DNA from: Argyresthia goedartella
Taxonomy: Eukaryota > Arthropoda > Insecta > Lepidoptera > Argyresthiidae
Length of the DNA: 64,000 bases
Assembly: GCA_949825045.1 (NCBI GenBank)
Contig: OX463832.1
Location: 20,826,552-20,890,551, forward strand
Reading direction: 5' to 3'
Part shown: one piece after another, positions 32,046 to 43,537 of the stretch
Layout: each line of letters opens with the position of its first letter
Position numbering within the stretch: the first letter of the stretch is position 1
The notes under the pieces: model-generated
Told to the model about the DNA's origin: nothing
What the model saw: only the letters and a program-made list of their open reading frames with translations
The model's database searches: none
Translations under genes and position numbers: made by a program

Positions 32046-34234
32046 TTGGAGAAGTTTGAAACATGGTTGGGAAACATCGATTTGGGAAAAGACATAATAT
32101 GGCCTAAGAATTTGAAGGAAAAGATGACACCATTATTGTCAGCAGAGAAACAGCCATGTTCCAGTTCTCATTTCAGTGTAAATGAGGATGCATCAACATC
32201 CTGCCAACCAGATATGTGCAGTGTAAGTACCTCAACATCAATTATGATTGAAAGGAAACCGTTTTCGGAGTTAAGCCCCCTACAGAAGAGAAGGAGAGTG
32301 CAAGAACTCTTAACAAAGCCTTGCTTACGCAACAGGTTTAAAAGCAGATAGCCAGGATGCAGCAGATATAATAAAACTTGTTATCGAGAAACCTGAAGAG
32401 GCAACAAAGTTAAAGGAATTATTGAAGCCGAAGAAAGCAGTGCCCATATATTCCGCAGATAAAGCTTTAGGTATTTTGACCTCTTTGAAGCTATCAAAGT
32501 GGCAATATCTGACTATGAGAGCTAGTGCAATAGCAGAAGGAGTGTCACTTTATCCTGCATACAATGCCATTCTAGAGGCAAAAAAGGAAGTCTACACATC
32601 AAGAGAAACCACAGAATTCAACAAAAGTGGCGCAAGAGTACATCTTCAAGCAGTCAAGCAGTTTTGGACAAAACTGTAGCTAGATTTGGAAAATTCTTAC
32701 GTTTGGAAGATTCGCTGGTTGGTAAAGAACTGTTGCTAATTTGCAAATGGGGCTTTGATGGAGCTTCGGGACAAAGCCTTTACAAGCAAGCAACTGACGG
32801 AGATGATGACTCCAGTATATTCATGTGCTCCTTTGTGCCTTTGCGCTTTGTATGTGGTGAGAAAGTGGTGTGGGAAAACTCAAAACCATCTTCTACAACG
32901 CTGTGTAGACCACTTTTCTTCAAGTTTGTCAACAAAAATAAGTTAGATATACTCCAAGAACAAGCCCTAATAGAAACCGAGATTGCTGCCCTGGAGCCTT
33001 CTATTATGGGGAGCCACGCTGTTAAGCATTCCATGCTTATGACAATGATATATGGAAAAATCACTTCTGCACTATCAAACACATCAACGCAGACTTGTGA
33101 CATTTGTCGAGCTACCCCTTCGGAAATGAATCAGTTAGAAAAGGTTTCACAGTGAGTTATTCAATAAAGTAATAAAATAATGTTGTCGTTCTGCATTACA
33201 TTACTTGCCTTTTTACTAACTTGTTTATTTTCTTTACAGAAAACCAGTTTCAGAAGAGATTTACCAATATGGTTTGTCCACTCTTCATGCGTGGATCAGG
33301 TGTATGGAGTGTCTGCTCCATATTTCGTACAGACTGGACTTTAAGAAATGGCAAGCCAGAGATGACAGTAGTAAGCAGTTGATGAAAAGTAGAAAAGAAG
33401 CAATACAACATAAGTTCCGTGATGAAATGGGCCTTTTAATAGACATCGTCAAACAAGGTGAGTTAAAATTATTATTTCATAACGATTCTTTTCTTCAAGT
33501 TGATTATTATATTATAAATATAAATTTGATACCTATTAAAGTATATTTAATGTCCCTACCGAGGGGCACAGGCCTTTGCCCGGATACGAGTAAGATTGAG
33601 CCATATCTCTTCTCCTAGTGCAGTATTATTTTTTGTTCTAGGCTCGGGGACCACAAATGACGGGAACACAGCCAGAACTTTTTTTAGCAATCCAGAAAAA
33701 ACTGCAGCTATCACAGGCTTGGATTCGGGTTTGATCCAAAGATTTGGTACAATTTTGCGTGTACTTGCCTGTGGGGAACCCATTAACATTGAAGCGTTTG
33801 AAAGTTTTGCGCGGCTTACTGCAGAAATGTATGTAGAGCTCTATGGCTGGTATAACATGCCTTCGAGTGTCCACAAACTTTTACTGCATGGTGCTGAAAT
33901 CATCAAACACTTTAATGTTATTCCCATTGGAAAATTATCAGAAGAGGCATCGGAAGCTAGAAACAAAGACTTTAGAAAAATCCGGGAACATCATTCGCGC
34001 AAATTTTGTCGGGAAGCGACAAACGAAGACATATTTTATAGTCTTCTTGTGTCGTCAGATCCCTACCTGTCTAGCATAAGACCTGTGTTAAGAAAAGGTA
34101 AAAAAACGCTTGTGACTGATGATATGAAACTTCTAATTAATGACGATTCAGTGATAGATAAAGAAAACATAGAATTTGTTGATGTTAATGCATCATTGAT
34201 GGGCTCGGATAAAGAGGACTGTGATGATGACTAA
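32046..34234 (+). pseudogene. RAG1-core/Transib-like protein gene, spliced, two frameshifts
   Basis: Three exons: 32046-33151, 33240-33457 and 33642-34234, with GTGAGT donors and CAG/TAG acceptors that keep the frame. Features recalling the RAG1 core, in order: an Asp in KWGFDGASGQ (about 32757); ENSKPSSTTLCRPL (32875); a CDIC zinc pair (33096-33107); GSGTTNDGNTAR with a second Asp (33659); HKLLLHGAEII (33872-33890), matching the RAG1 H-x4-H zinc pair; and LSEEASEARNKDFRKIREHH (33935-33990) with the candidate catalytic Glu. An acidic tail follows and the gene ends TAA at 34234. Frameshifts lie near 32325 (KP to the TGLKADSQD frame) and 32660 (AVKQF to the LDKTVARFG frame). No start ATG is visible at the N-terminus. 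This is DNA cut-and-join machinery in Transib transposons and in V(D)J recombination. Assignment is by motif order, from memory of the family. Confidence 0.75.
33545..33612. repeat. SINE-like repeat fragment in RAG1-like intron 2
   Basis: TTTGCCCGGATACGAGTAAGATTGAGCCATA-type sequence matches the start of the repeat at 25036-25100. It shows that the intron has gained repeat DNA. Confidence 0.65.
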
Positions 34235-34664
34235 GCTAAGACTCACTTTTTCATTTTGTCCTTGACGTCTTTTATTAGATATATCATAGTAATATTTGTG
34301 TTTTTATTGCAGTATGTTGTATAGGTATTACGAATCATGTCATTAAATTAAGAGATTACCTAAATATTTGTGATTAGTACATAGTTTCTAATTCTAAGAG
34401 ATTACCCAAATATTTGGTACCTATATCTATACATATTTTTTTTTTTTTATTTATTTACCAAATTGAGAAAAACATCTTAATTATATACATTTACATCACA
34501 TAAACCACGGAGGTTTGTGCGTGATGCTGGAATTCGTGCGAACAGGGTACAATCATTAATTATTAAATATTTTTTTACATTCTACATGGGTACATGGGCA
34601 TTTCGCAATGTATCGTGCAGTTACGTTACATTACGAATTTATTTATCCATCTATCCATCAAAAG

Positions 34665-37600
34665 TCAGAGACGAGTAACTTTGGGACCGGATCGAACAGA
34701 TGGAATGGATGGTGTTGATGAATAGTGTTGTTCCGAGGCTGCAGTAATAATGAAGAATTTTTTTAATTTTAATTTTAGTGTATTAGGGGTGAATGATGCT
34801 TTAAGTTTGGTAGGCATGCTGTTCATCAGTCGTGGTATGATAAATTGAGTAGTTCGCTCACCATAGTAATTTCGTGCTCTAACCGTCACTAGTTCGTTAT
34901 TTGTCACCTTGCGAGTCTGGATGCTATGTGAATGGGAGACAGTTTTGAGTGTATGGATGTCAGCATATTGTTCTTTGATTATATTATATTTAACTTTAGT
35001 GTGGATTGGTAACATGTTGCAGTGATTGAATAAACCATTATAATCAGCCGAGTAGTTTAATTTTGTTTGTGGTGATACTATTAGTTTTAGAATTTTTAAT
35101 TGTAGTTTATATATATTGTCTAAGTATGTATTAAAAGTGCGTCCATAACTAGACAGTCCATATGACACTATTGACTCTGCAAGAGCGTTATATAATACTA
35201 TCCTGGTTGAGAATGGTATTCGGTTCTTTATTATATACATCGTTGCCAGGAACGCCCGTAGTTTTTTGCATACTCTGTCAATGTGTTCTCCCCAGTTAAA
35301 GTGTTTGTCTATCACGAGACCCAGGAAGACGTGTGAGTCAACCCATTGTATTTGTTCACACGTGCACCCGGCTCCCGCGATAGTAGTTCCGTTATGTTGG
35401 CAACTGTGCGAGTGGGCGATCAGGTGATTTTTCGGTTGGCCTTTGAGGTATGGTGATCTTATGTGAATTACTTTAGTTTTTTGAGCATTCAAAACAAGGC
35501 CAACGTCATGGCACCATCGACTCAGGATGTCAAAGTCCGCTTGCAGGTCTCTCATAGCGATATTAATATATATTAGATATTAATATCGCTATGAGAGACT
35601 ATGAGGCATGTGTCGTCGGCAAATTGGTATGATGTGCTGTGTGAGGTGATGTTGGGCATGTCATTTACGTAGGCCAGGAAGTGAAGTGGGCCGAGTACGG
35701 AACCCTGGGCAGTGCCTTCGGTTACCAGGAGTGGGTCGCTAAGGGTGTTGTCAATTTTGACCCGTATATGACGGTTGCGCAAGTAGTCTGAACACCACTT
35801 CAACAGAGGACCCCTTATACCACTAGCGTCGAGCCTGTTCACTAACTCATCATGTTTAAGTGAATCAAAGACACGAGAAAAGTCAATGAACAGTGCTAGT
35901 ACGTGTGTCCTATTATTTAGTCGCTGGTTGATGTCGTCGGTGAATTTGGACAGTAAGGAAGTAGTGCTTTTTCCCGGCTGGAAGCCATACTGTGTACTGT
36001 TAATCACTTTGTTATCGCTATAGAATGAATGTATTTGCTGGCATATGTACTTCTCAACTATCTTATCGATTGACGACAACAATGTGATTGGACGATAGCT
36101 AGTGGGGTCCTTATGGCTTCCCTTCTTGTATACCGGCCTGATACAGCCATCCTTCAGCTGATTTGGATATGAGCCCGTTAAAATACTTGTGTTGATAAGG
36201 TTGGATAATGCAGTACAAACTTTATCACCTATTCTTTTTATGTCTAGCGTTCTTATTCCGTCTAGGCCAGGGGCTTTATGAATATTGAGGTTATTAATAA
36301 TTTTCAAAATGTTGCGGCTGGTTGCTTTTTGGAACCTTAAACTAACTTGTGTGTGTGTTTGGTGTGAGTTATCATTCAGTAATTTGGTTTGACACTTAGG
36401 AATTATTTTTTTAACCGAATTGCTAAATTCATTGACAAATAAGTTACTGATTGAATGCGTTCAGAATAACTTGGTCTATGGATTTTTGTTTTCTACCACT
36501 GATTGAGTTAATTATTTGCCAGATTTTTCTTATGTCACCGGTGTTTTGTTTAATTTCGTCTTGATAGTAGTTATTTCTTGCAAGTTCTAGCACTTTATTA
36601 CATTTATTTCGTAGTTGGGTGTATTGTAGACGTGTTACAGAATCAGTTGTGTCCTTTTTCCAGTTGGTAAATAGTGAGTCTCTTCGTTCACATAACTTAG
36701 TTAAATTTTTAGTTATCCATGGTACATTGCGGTTGGTTAATTTTGTAGCTTTGATTGTTTTAAGCGATTTTTGGTAGGCATTGGAAAAATTAGATTTAAT
36801 ATAAGAGTAAATCTCATGCGGGCATTTCATGGTATTTGTATAATTCCAGTCGATGTTTTCAAGTTCCTGAGTGAGTATCTTGTGATTGTGTATCAATACC
36901 TGTTTTCGAGGTATGTATCGCGAGTTGGCTGCACTGCTGCCGCCCGTGAGAGTGAGCGCTGTGACTCGATGGTCCGCTAGTACCGTACCGATAGCCGCCG
37001 TGTGTGGGTCAAACGAGGGAGCGCGATTTAATATATGGTCAATGCATGACCTAGTTATGGTATTTTTTCTTTTCTCAATACGTGTGTAGTCGCTAATTCC
37101 GCTCGCTAACCCACACCCGGCTAACATGTTTAAATACTCGTCTCTGGCTGATGTGGGGGTTCTGAGGTCAATATTCATGTCTCCGACTATTATTACATTA
37201 TTTTGGTGAAGAGTGTTACGAATGATTTGGTTAAACTCAGTGATAAAACTAGATTTGTTCAATCTCGGTGGTCTATATATTGCACAAACAGCTATGGTGT
37301 GGTTAGATTCCGTCTTAAGGATTCCGGAAATACATTCAAAATAAATAGTTTTTGTCATTAGAGGTGTAAATTTTAGGTTTTGTTTTACATATATTACTAT
37401 GCCTCCGCCTTTTCGCGAATTACGTAACTGTGGGTGCATCTATAGCCATCAATACTAAACAATTTACATATTTCTTGTGATATATTGACCTCAGTGACTG
37501 CTATTATGTCTATTGGATGAATACTATTGTGGATGGTTTGTAGCAATTTAGGGAAGTTTTTTATTGTTGAACGTATGTTAACATGAATACAGGTAAGGTT

Positions 37601-37693
37601 ATAATTACTATTTGGCTGTGATATTATACTGTAATATGCGTTGATATCAGGACAATTAAAGCATTCATTTATATTATTGACTTGTTCACCCAT
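34665..37693 (-). pseudogene. LINE ORF2: AP endonuclease and reverse transcriptase, broken
   Basis: Endonuclease: CIHVNIRSTIKNF, DIIAVTEVNIS (37600-37480), then after a frameshift near 37420 KGGGIVIYVKQN, VCAIYRPPR, IIVGDMNIDL and VLADHRVTALTL. RT: HKAPGLDGI, SYRPITLLSSIDKI, QYGFQPGKST, LFIDFSRVFDSL, GTAQGSVLGPL, and catalytic FADD in YQFADDTCLI near 35620. The C-terminal part 35555-34665 includes GLVLNAQKTKVI and HVFLGLVID. A reading break lies between about 36450 and 36310, and an insertion inside a palindrome at 35547-35599 shifts the frame right after FADD. AQGSVLGP and FADD show that the catalytic core was functional before these breaks. Confidence 0.82.
35547..35599. repeat. Perfect 23-bp hairpin, 7-nt loop, inside LINE RT
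   Basis: Arms 35547-35569 and 35577-35599 (GTCTCTCATAGCGATATTAA...) are exact reverse complements around ATATTAG. The uninterrupted gene probably had only the inner AGCGATATTAATATCGCT palindrome; about 17 extra bases are present and shift the frame. Confidence 0.9.
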
Positions 37694-37747
37694 TTTTAGG
37701 TAGGGAAATTAAATACAAAGTTTTAAATACCTACTTGGCTGTCATAT

Positions 37748-38737
37748 TTACTTGATCAACGCATCTATATCCGACGTTTTTCTAATTATATATACTTTAC
37801 TCTTGTCCGACTTTCTTACACGGATATTGCCAAACTTGAACCAGATATACTTGTAGGATGATTTGAGCTGGTCTCGGGTTGTCCACAGAAGTGTTTTGAT
37901 GTCCGGGGTGAGCGCCTCGCGTGCTACGATCTTCAGGTCGGCCAGCTCGCGGGGCAGCGATGGCAGCAGGTCGCCCAGGGGCAGCTCGCTGTCTCTGCTG
38001 GCGGTGATCCACAGGTCCCTTTCTTTCTCGTTCCGCAGCTGCAGCCGGATGGCGCCGGGTTTCTCCTGGCTGCCGTTGAGCCGCCGGATATTTTCCACTT
38101 CGTTTTAGTTCAGGTCGAGTTTGGTAGCGATTGCTTTAATTACTTCTGGTTCTTTTAATTTTATATCCTCACTTTTCGGCACACCAAAGATTTCTACACT
38201 ACTCGAGAGCAAGCTCTGGTTGAGGTTTGTCACTTGTTGTTCAAACGCAGAGATCTTCAGCTCAAGATTCTCATTTTTGTTGGCCAGGTTGATATTTTGG
38301 TTCTCAAGTTTTTTTATTTTTACTGAGTGTTCCTTAATGGTGGTCTCTATATTCTTCACTTGATCACTTATGAAGCTCAGTGACTCCCGGAATCCATCCA
38401 GCTCTTCCCTGAGCAGTTTGCGCATTTCCTTGTTGATGTCCTGGATGAGCTTTTTCGCGTCGACGGTCACCGGGTCGGTTGTAAACTTGGTCGGTTCCTC
38501 GTCCGTGTCCTCAAACTCATCGTCGGGAACGAAGAAGGAAGAGCGCTTTGGGGAGCTCCGTAGACAGTCTTCGCAGCTCCATTCTAGGCCGTTGTTGACT
38601 GAGCGGAGGGCAGTCAGCTGTTTAGCTGATATTTTAGCACATTCTATTTTAGCATGCACAACCTTATCACACCTGCTACATTCAAGGCCCGGCGATTTTT
38701 TGGTGATGTTCTTTTTGCATGTAAAACACTTAGACAT
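37748..38737 (-). pseudogene. LINE ORF1: PHD-type zinc finger, coiled coil, C-terminal domain
   Basis: From ATG at 38737 the N-terminus has Cys/His spacing of a PHD finger (CFTCKKNITKKSPGLECSRC, HAKIECAKI, WSCEDC). An acidic stretch (DDEFEDTDEEP) and a long coiled coil (about residues 95-190, heptads from KLIQDINKEMRKLL to NLNQSLL) follow. An in-frame TAA at 38105-38107 interrupts after KLDLN; the same frame continues to the natural stop at 37748 with a nucleic-acid-binding C-terminal part (ERDLWITASRDSELPLGDLL, then WFKFGNIRVRK). ORF1 proteins coat LINE RNA. The single nonsense codon is the only break seen. Confidence 0.8.
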
Positions 38738-38813
38738 GATTATTGATTTCGGGGGGTAGTACACAAACAAACACGAGTAACGAACGACACTTGTTCACTC
38801 GATGAGTACCGAA

Positions 38814-38845
38814 CGCAGATTGATTATTTTAATAATCAATCTGCG
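38814..38845. repeat. Perfect 15-bp hairpin at LINE 5' end
   Basis: CGCAGATTGATTATT, TT, AATAATCAATCTGCG. It adjoins the 5' leader of the LINE and may mark its insertion junction. Confidence 0.88.
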
Positions 38846-39801
38846 CAATAATTACCTCTATTATTGTTAATAAAGATCATTAGCAGCCTGTTGACTAATG
38901 ACAGTTTTATTGTTATTGATGTATTTTGCCTTATTTTTTTACTTTTTAACAAGCTATTATTAATTATTATATTAACTATATTGTAATTTCCGTATCAAAA
39001 GAATAAAATAAAATAACTTATAAACTTTGTTTTTGTTATTATTTGCATTTATATTATTTTTATGGTATTTTCACTCTCAAAGAGATCGGCTGGCATCTCA
39101 TTATATCAAAGATTATAATGATAAAGCTGATACAAAAAATTCAAAATTTCAAAAAATAACTACTTCCAAAGCTGCACCGAAAAGTGCATGAATTATATAA
39201 CATTATGTTCAGTATGCCATGTATAATAGATCATGTGAGCACCAGCCCATCAGTTGTAATTAGTTCCGAAATAATGTACTTTAAGTGTTTTCTCCCATAC
39301 AAAAAAATAATCAACATTTTTTTTCTCACTTGTGGAGCAACTAATCCACTCCATGTTTTAATATGACATATAGGGAGGTATACCAGAGACATTACATATT
39401 TTTTTATAATTATTCCAGACATTAAGAATAAAGAATTTCCTATGAGTATGGAGGCCAAATCCTAGACCACTGTGGCGGTGACGTTCAATACGTCTAATAA
39501 GAGTTAAGTATTTGTAAGGCAACGCGTACAGCGCCTCTAGCGGTAACTTCGCTGAACTAAAAATGGTATTATGAGTTGTCATCGATTACTCTACTACTCT
39601 ATTATAGTTACGTAAACTACACCACAGAGTACATTATTATAACTGAGAAACTACACTACTAGCTCTCATGTTTTAGATACCATTTGGTATTACGAGTCCT
39701 AAATTTGACAGATACTATATTGTAAATTACGTTAACCGTAGTAGTTACGGCACTCACGGTATTTTTTTCATTACCAAAAAGTACTGTTTTGAAACAAAAT
39801 C
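38846..39801. other. Non-coding stretch before Harbinger element B
   Basis: AT-rich. The minus frame 39582-39358 (NTIFSSAKLPLEALYALPYK) has no domain I know but could be a LINE remnant. The left end of Harbinger element B should lie here (perhaps within 39540-39790), but I could not pair it with a right end. Confidence 0.4.
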
Positions 39802-41401
39802 ATGGCTAGACACTATTTTGCCTGGCAAATGATTCACACAGCTGAACAAGCTGATGAAAATAATGACCTAACTGCATTGCATATGCAGTTGCGAGAGCTA
39901 AATAAAGCACTTGAAAAGTATAGCGAAACAAAATTTCAAAAATTATATCGTCTCTCAAAAAGAGCATTTCGTTACTTGTGCCAGCTGTTACGACAAAATA
40001 CAACTTTAAGATCATCGCAAAGAGTTAATCTTGAGACAAAAGTAAGTAAAATTAATGTGTTGTTATTATTAAATGAACTATGATACCATCTAAGGAACTG
40101 CCTCCCTGAGTAGAAAGATTGAGGAATAATAATGTCTTACAACATTTTAAATAGGTACCTACCTACCTACATAATCGCTAATTTATTGTGTTATTTTCAG
40201 GTATTAAGTGTTCTATTGTTTTATGCAAAAGGAGATTATCAATATGTCGCTGGGGAAGTAATTTTTTTTTCTCAACCAACGATGAGCACCTTCATAAATG
40301 ATGTGACGAATGCACTCAATGACCCAGATAAAGTCAAGAGGTTTATTCGATTTCCCGTAACAAGACAAGAAAGGAATAATATTAAACAAAAGTACTCAGA
40401 TCACTATCATTCCCTAAACAGTGCATAAGAATAATATAAAATTAACCATGTCAGAAACTGATACTTGCCCTTTTATTTTTTAGATTCTTTGCAAAACATG
40501 GTATCCCAGGAGTAATAGGTTGTATAGACGGATCACATTAGAATATTTACACCGCAGAAGAATGAGGAGCACTTATTTTATTGTTGTAAGCACTATCATT
40601 CCATGAATGTGCAAATGGTATGTGTCTACTCTTAGACAGTTTCCTTCATTTAGTCTTTGATATTTTTAAATTTTATGTTGTAACAAAATAACAATTTCAG
40701 ATATGTGACGCACATTGTAAAATACTAGCTGTAAACCCGAAATTTGGAGGAGCTACACATGATGCGTTCATATGGGAAAACAGCATTATAAATAATTTCA
40801 TGCAGACTTTGCATAACAGTGGTGAAAGTGTATGGTTGTTAGGTATGAATATGCCTTTGATTGCCCATCTAACATTGTTATTTAGACAACTTTCTACAGT
40901 TTATGTGATTTTTACTAATTATTATAAATATTAACAGGCGATTCTGGGTATCCGTTGCGGCCGTGGCTGATGACACCATATTCGGATCCTACACCTGACT
41001 CAATGCAAGAGGCTTTTAATTTAAGACACAACAAAACACGAGTATCTATAGAAAATACTTTCGGACGTTTAAAAAATCGTTGGCGATGTGTATGCAAAGA
41101 CAGGGTCTTGCATTACAAACTGGCAAAATGCGCCAAAATAATAACAGCCTGTTGTGTTTTACATAATCTGGCATTAGAATTTAATTTGCCAGATCCTGAG
41201 CCACTTGATACTGAAGGTAAATTTACATACCTACCTATTTTTTTTTTAATAAGTAATAAACTTCATCTAATCTACTTTTTGCATTATTTAGATGGCCACG
41301 AAATCGTGCAACAAGAAGCTTACCAAGAGAATGAAGCTGCCGGCGGCGATCTTATAAGAGGAAGGGCCGTCCGAGATCAAATTGCAAGGCGATTTTTGTA
41401 A
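39802..41401 (+). pseudogene. PIF/Harbinger transposase B, six exons, one frameshift
   Basis: Exons 39802-40041, 40201-40391, 40484-40617, 40701-40842, 40938-41216 and 41292-41401, all with GT/AG ends and fitting phases. DDE residues: D in VIGCIDGSH (about 40530), D in LGDSGYPLRPWLMTPY (about 40940) and E in RVSIENTFGRLKNRW (about 41050). In exon 3, right after GSH, the frame is lost: CATTAGAATATT should read on as RIFTPQKNEEHLFY one base later, so two bases were deleted or one gained. Intact length would be near 365 residues, close to HARBI1-type proteins. The remaining exons are open, so the loss looks recent. Confidence 0.85.
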
Positions 41402-41503
41402 TATAGAGAAATAAGAATAATTATTAAAAAAAAATGTTTTATTGTACGAACAGAAGTAATTTGAAATTGAGATTAGATATAATATAAAAAAGCAATAATA
41501 AAA

Positions 41504-43537
41504 TTATTTTTCTAAATATTTATCTACAACTTTACTCATAATTGAGAGAAACTGAGTAAACAACTCTTGCCATCTGGCTTGTTGCTGTAACCCAATTTCT
41601 CTCAATCTGAGTCTTTCTTTCTCTATTTCAATTCTTTGCTTCTCCTCTTCTTTTCGTAGCACCCTCCACTCAGTGTCTGATTTCAAAAACTGCATCCTTG
41701 CCAATTCAACTTGAGTGGAGGGACGTGATCTCTTCGGAGAGCTATGTGGCGTTATATATATTCGTCGCCGTCGGGTAGCACGCTGCGCTGCTGGTGGTGT
41801 GGTAGGCGCGGGTGTGGTAGGTGAGGGAATGTCAGGCGGGGCACCACTGGCTGGTCGTAAAGAGGGAGCCAGCGTACTGGTACTAGGGTGACTCTCAATA
41901 TGAATCCACTCTGAAGTTCTAGGCTGACTCCAATCTGAAATAATAGAAAGAGTATTTAAAAAATATAATATAGCTTCACAACGGGGGAAGAATTTTTCAA
42001 ATCGGTGCAGTACTTTCGAAGCCTAATCAATGCAAACAAACAATAAAATCTTGCCTTTTATAATATTATTTTATTAAAAGATATAATATTAATATAAGAA
42101 TATGGTTAGGATTTTTGGGTTTGACATAACTACCGGAAGGGGAACTTGATAGTGCAGTATTGAATAAAGGACTTTAACCAGCAACTTACCTATACTTAAT
42201 TCATTTGTATTGCCAACAAGCATGGTCACTGGTGGCTCTACTTCAGGCGCCTGATCACCCTGTTGAAATAGATACATTATATTAGTAGGCATGTATCATC
42301 GAACACAATGTGAAATGTTACTGGTAACTTGTTCTTAGCCGAGGAGCACACTGTAATTTGTGTGAGTAGGATCTCGCAAACCAACCCAAAAAAAATTTTA
42401 GGACAATTTACAGTAATAAAACTTGAAATAGATGCATTATTTGAAAGACAAAATAGAGATAAGATAAAAAAACATGAAAAAGTTTAATTTGAATAGGTAT
42501 GTGACAGGTGATGTGTAATAAAAAACTAAACACCTGATCCAACCCTATTTCAGCCACCTCCACTAGGCCCGTTGCTGCTTGTGGCCTATGACTCGTTGCT
42601 CCAAGTCTGTTAGTTTAATTTTAGAAACAGGCCCACCACCAGTTCCACTGGCATCTCGATGACAGTGAGCTGCCTTTCTTTTGGTGTTATTCTTCAGATC
42701 GCTCCATACCTAATCAATACAAAAAGCATGCATTAAAAAAGCATTAGGTAGAGAATATCAGATAAAGAAAACAGAAGAACCTAACAAGAAGTATTAATAA
42801 TGACTCAATAGTTTATGTAGGTTATATTACATTTTTATATTATATTTATTTTAATTAAAGATTAAAAAATATTATACATGCCTTGATCACACATGCTGAT
42901 AAAACAGGCGAGACATTACTTAGCCTAGTAAGTAGAACGTGGTATGAGCTAATGTCTCGCCGCTTCCCATCGGCGGCGGTGAGAACTGTCCTGCCTGTTT
43001 ACTCGGCTTGTGCGATCAAGGCTTTAGTTGGTCATGCATGAATTATGGTTTTGTGAGAATGTCAAAAAACATGTTGATGATTTCACATTTAAAGGTCTGA
43101 GTGTTGATAAGATGGCGGAAGCCCCTACATTACATCCATACCAAAGAAATAAAAAGGGATAAGTGGATAACTTTTTACATACCTTCCTCCACTTGTCGGC
43201 TGTTCTATTGTCGCCCGTACCATCAGAGTTCAAGAGAGAGGTAAGCTGAGACCATAAGTTTATATTTTTAATTCTGCCCTGAGGTCCGTCAGTGGGCTTA
43301 CTGAGATCTCCATGCCTAAAACACGAAAAATATATGTTCTTGTACACAAAACAGAAAAATTAATGGTATCGCGACACAGGGCATCCTAGTGTGGGGCCAG
43401 GAGCAATGTATGTGCATTTATGGTGTAATGTTAGGTTATGTTGATGTTTTCTTTCAAATCGTATTTTAAATAAATGTGTTAACTTACGTTTCCAAGAAGT
43501 CCACGAGAATTTCAAACTGAGACGCGCTAGTTCTCAT
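41504..43537 (-). pseudogene. Myb/SANT-like partner of Harbinger element B, five exons
   Basis: On the minus strand: exon 1 43537-43488 (MRTSASQFEILVDFLE), exon 2 43315-43183 (GDLSKPTDGPQGR, LWSQLTSLLNSDG, KWRK), exon 3 42709-42534 (VWSDLKNNTKRKAA, SGTGGGPVSKIKLTDLEQRV), exon 4 42259-42190 and exon 5 41934-41504 with a Pro/Ser/Arg-rich part and a coiled coil (EEEKQRIEIEKERLRLREI). Exons 1-3 make a Myb/SANT-like DNA-binding domain. A one-base shift near 42580 breaks exon 3 (QQRA stop versus the AATGLVEV frame), and the summed length is off by one base in agreement. It converges with transposase B, the usual Harbinger gene pair. Confidence 0.8.

Larger units (their letters stand above)
34438..38813 (-). 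mobile_element. Nearly full-length LINE with PHD-finger ORF1 (CR1-like)
   Basis: ORF1 (38737-37748) and ORF2 (37693-34665) are both present on the minus strand, with a 3' UTR to an 11-base poly(A) (T-run at 34438-34448). About 75 bases of leader precede ORF1. It is the most complete LINE in the window, but it carries one stop in ORF1 and at least three breaks in ORF2. Target-site duplications were not found by eye. Confidence 0.85.

Noticed and set aside
33148..33158. CACAGTG at the RAG1-like exon 1 end as a recombination-signal heptamer
   Set aside because: It coincides with a splice donor inside the gene and has no inverted partner at the element ends.
38121..38759. Plus-strand frames of 80 and 129 codons opposite LINE ORF1
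   Set aside because: Antisense of the coiled-coil coding region; Ser/Leu-rich mirror of Lys/Glu codons.
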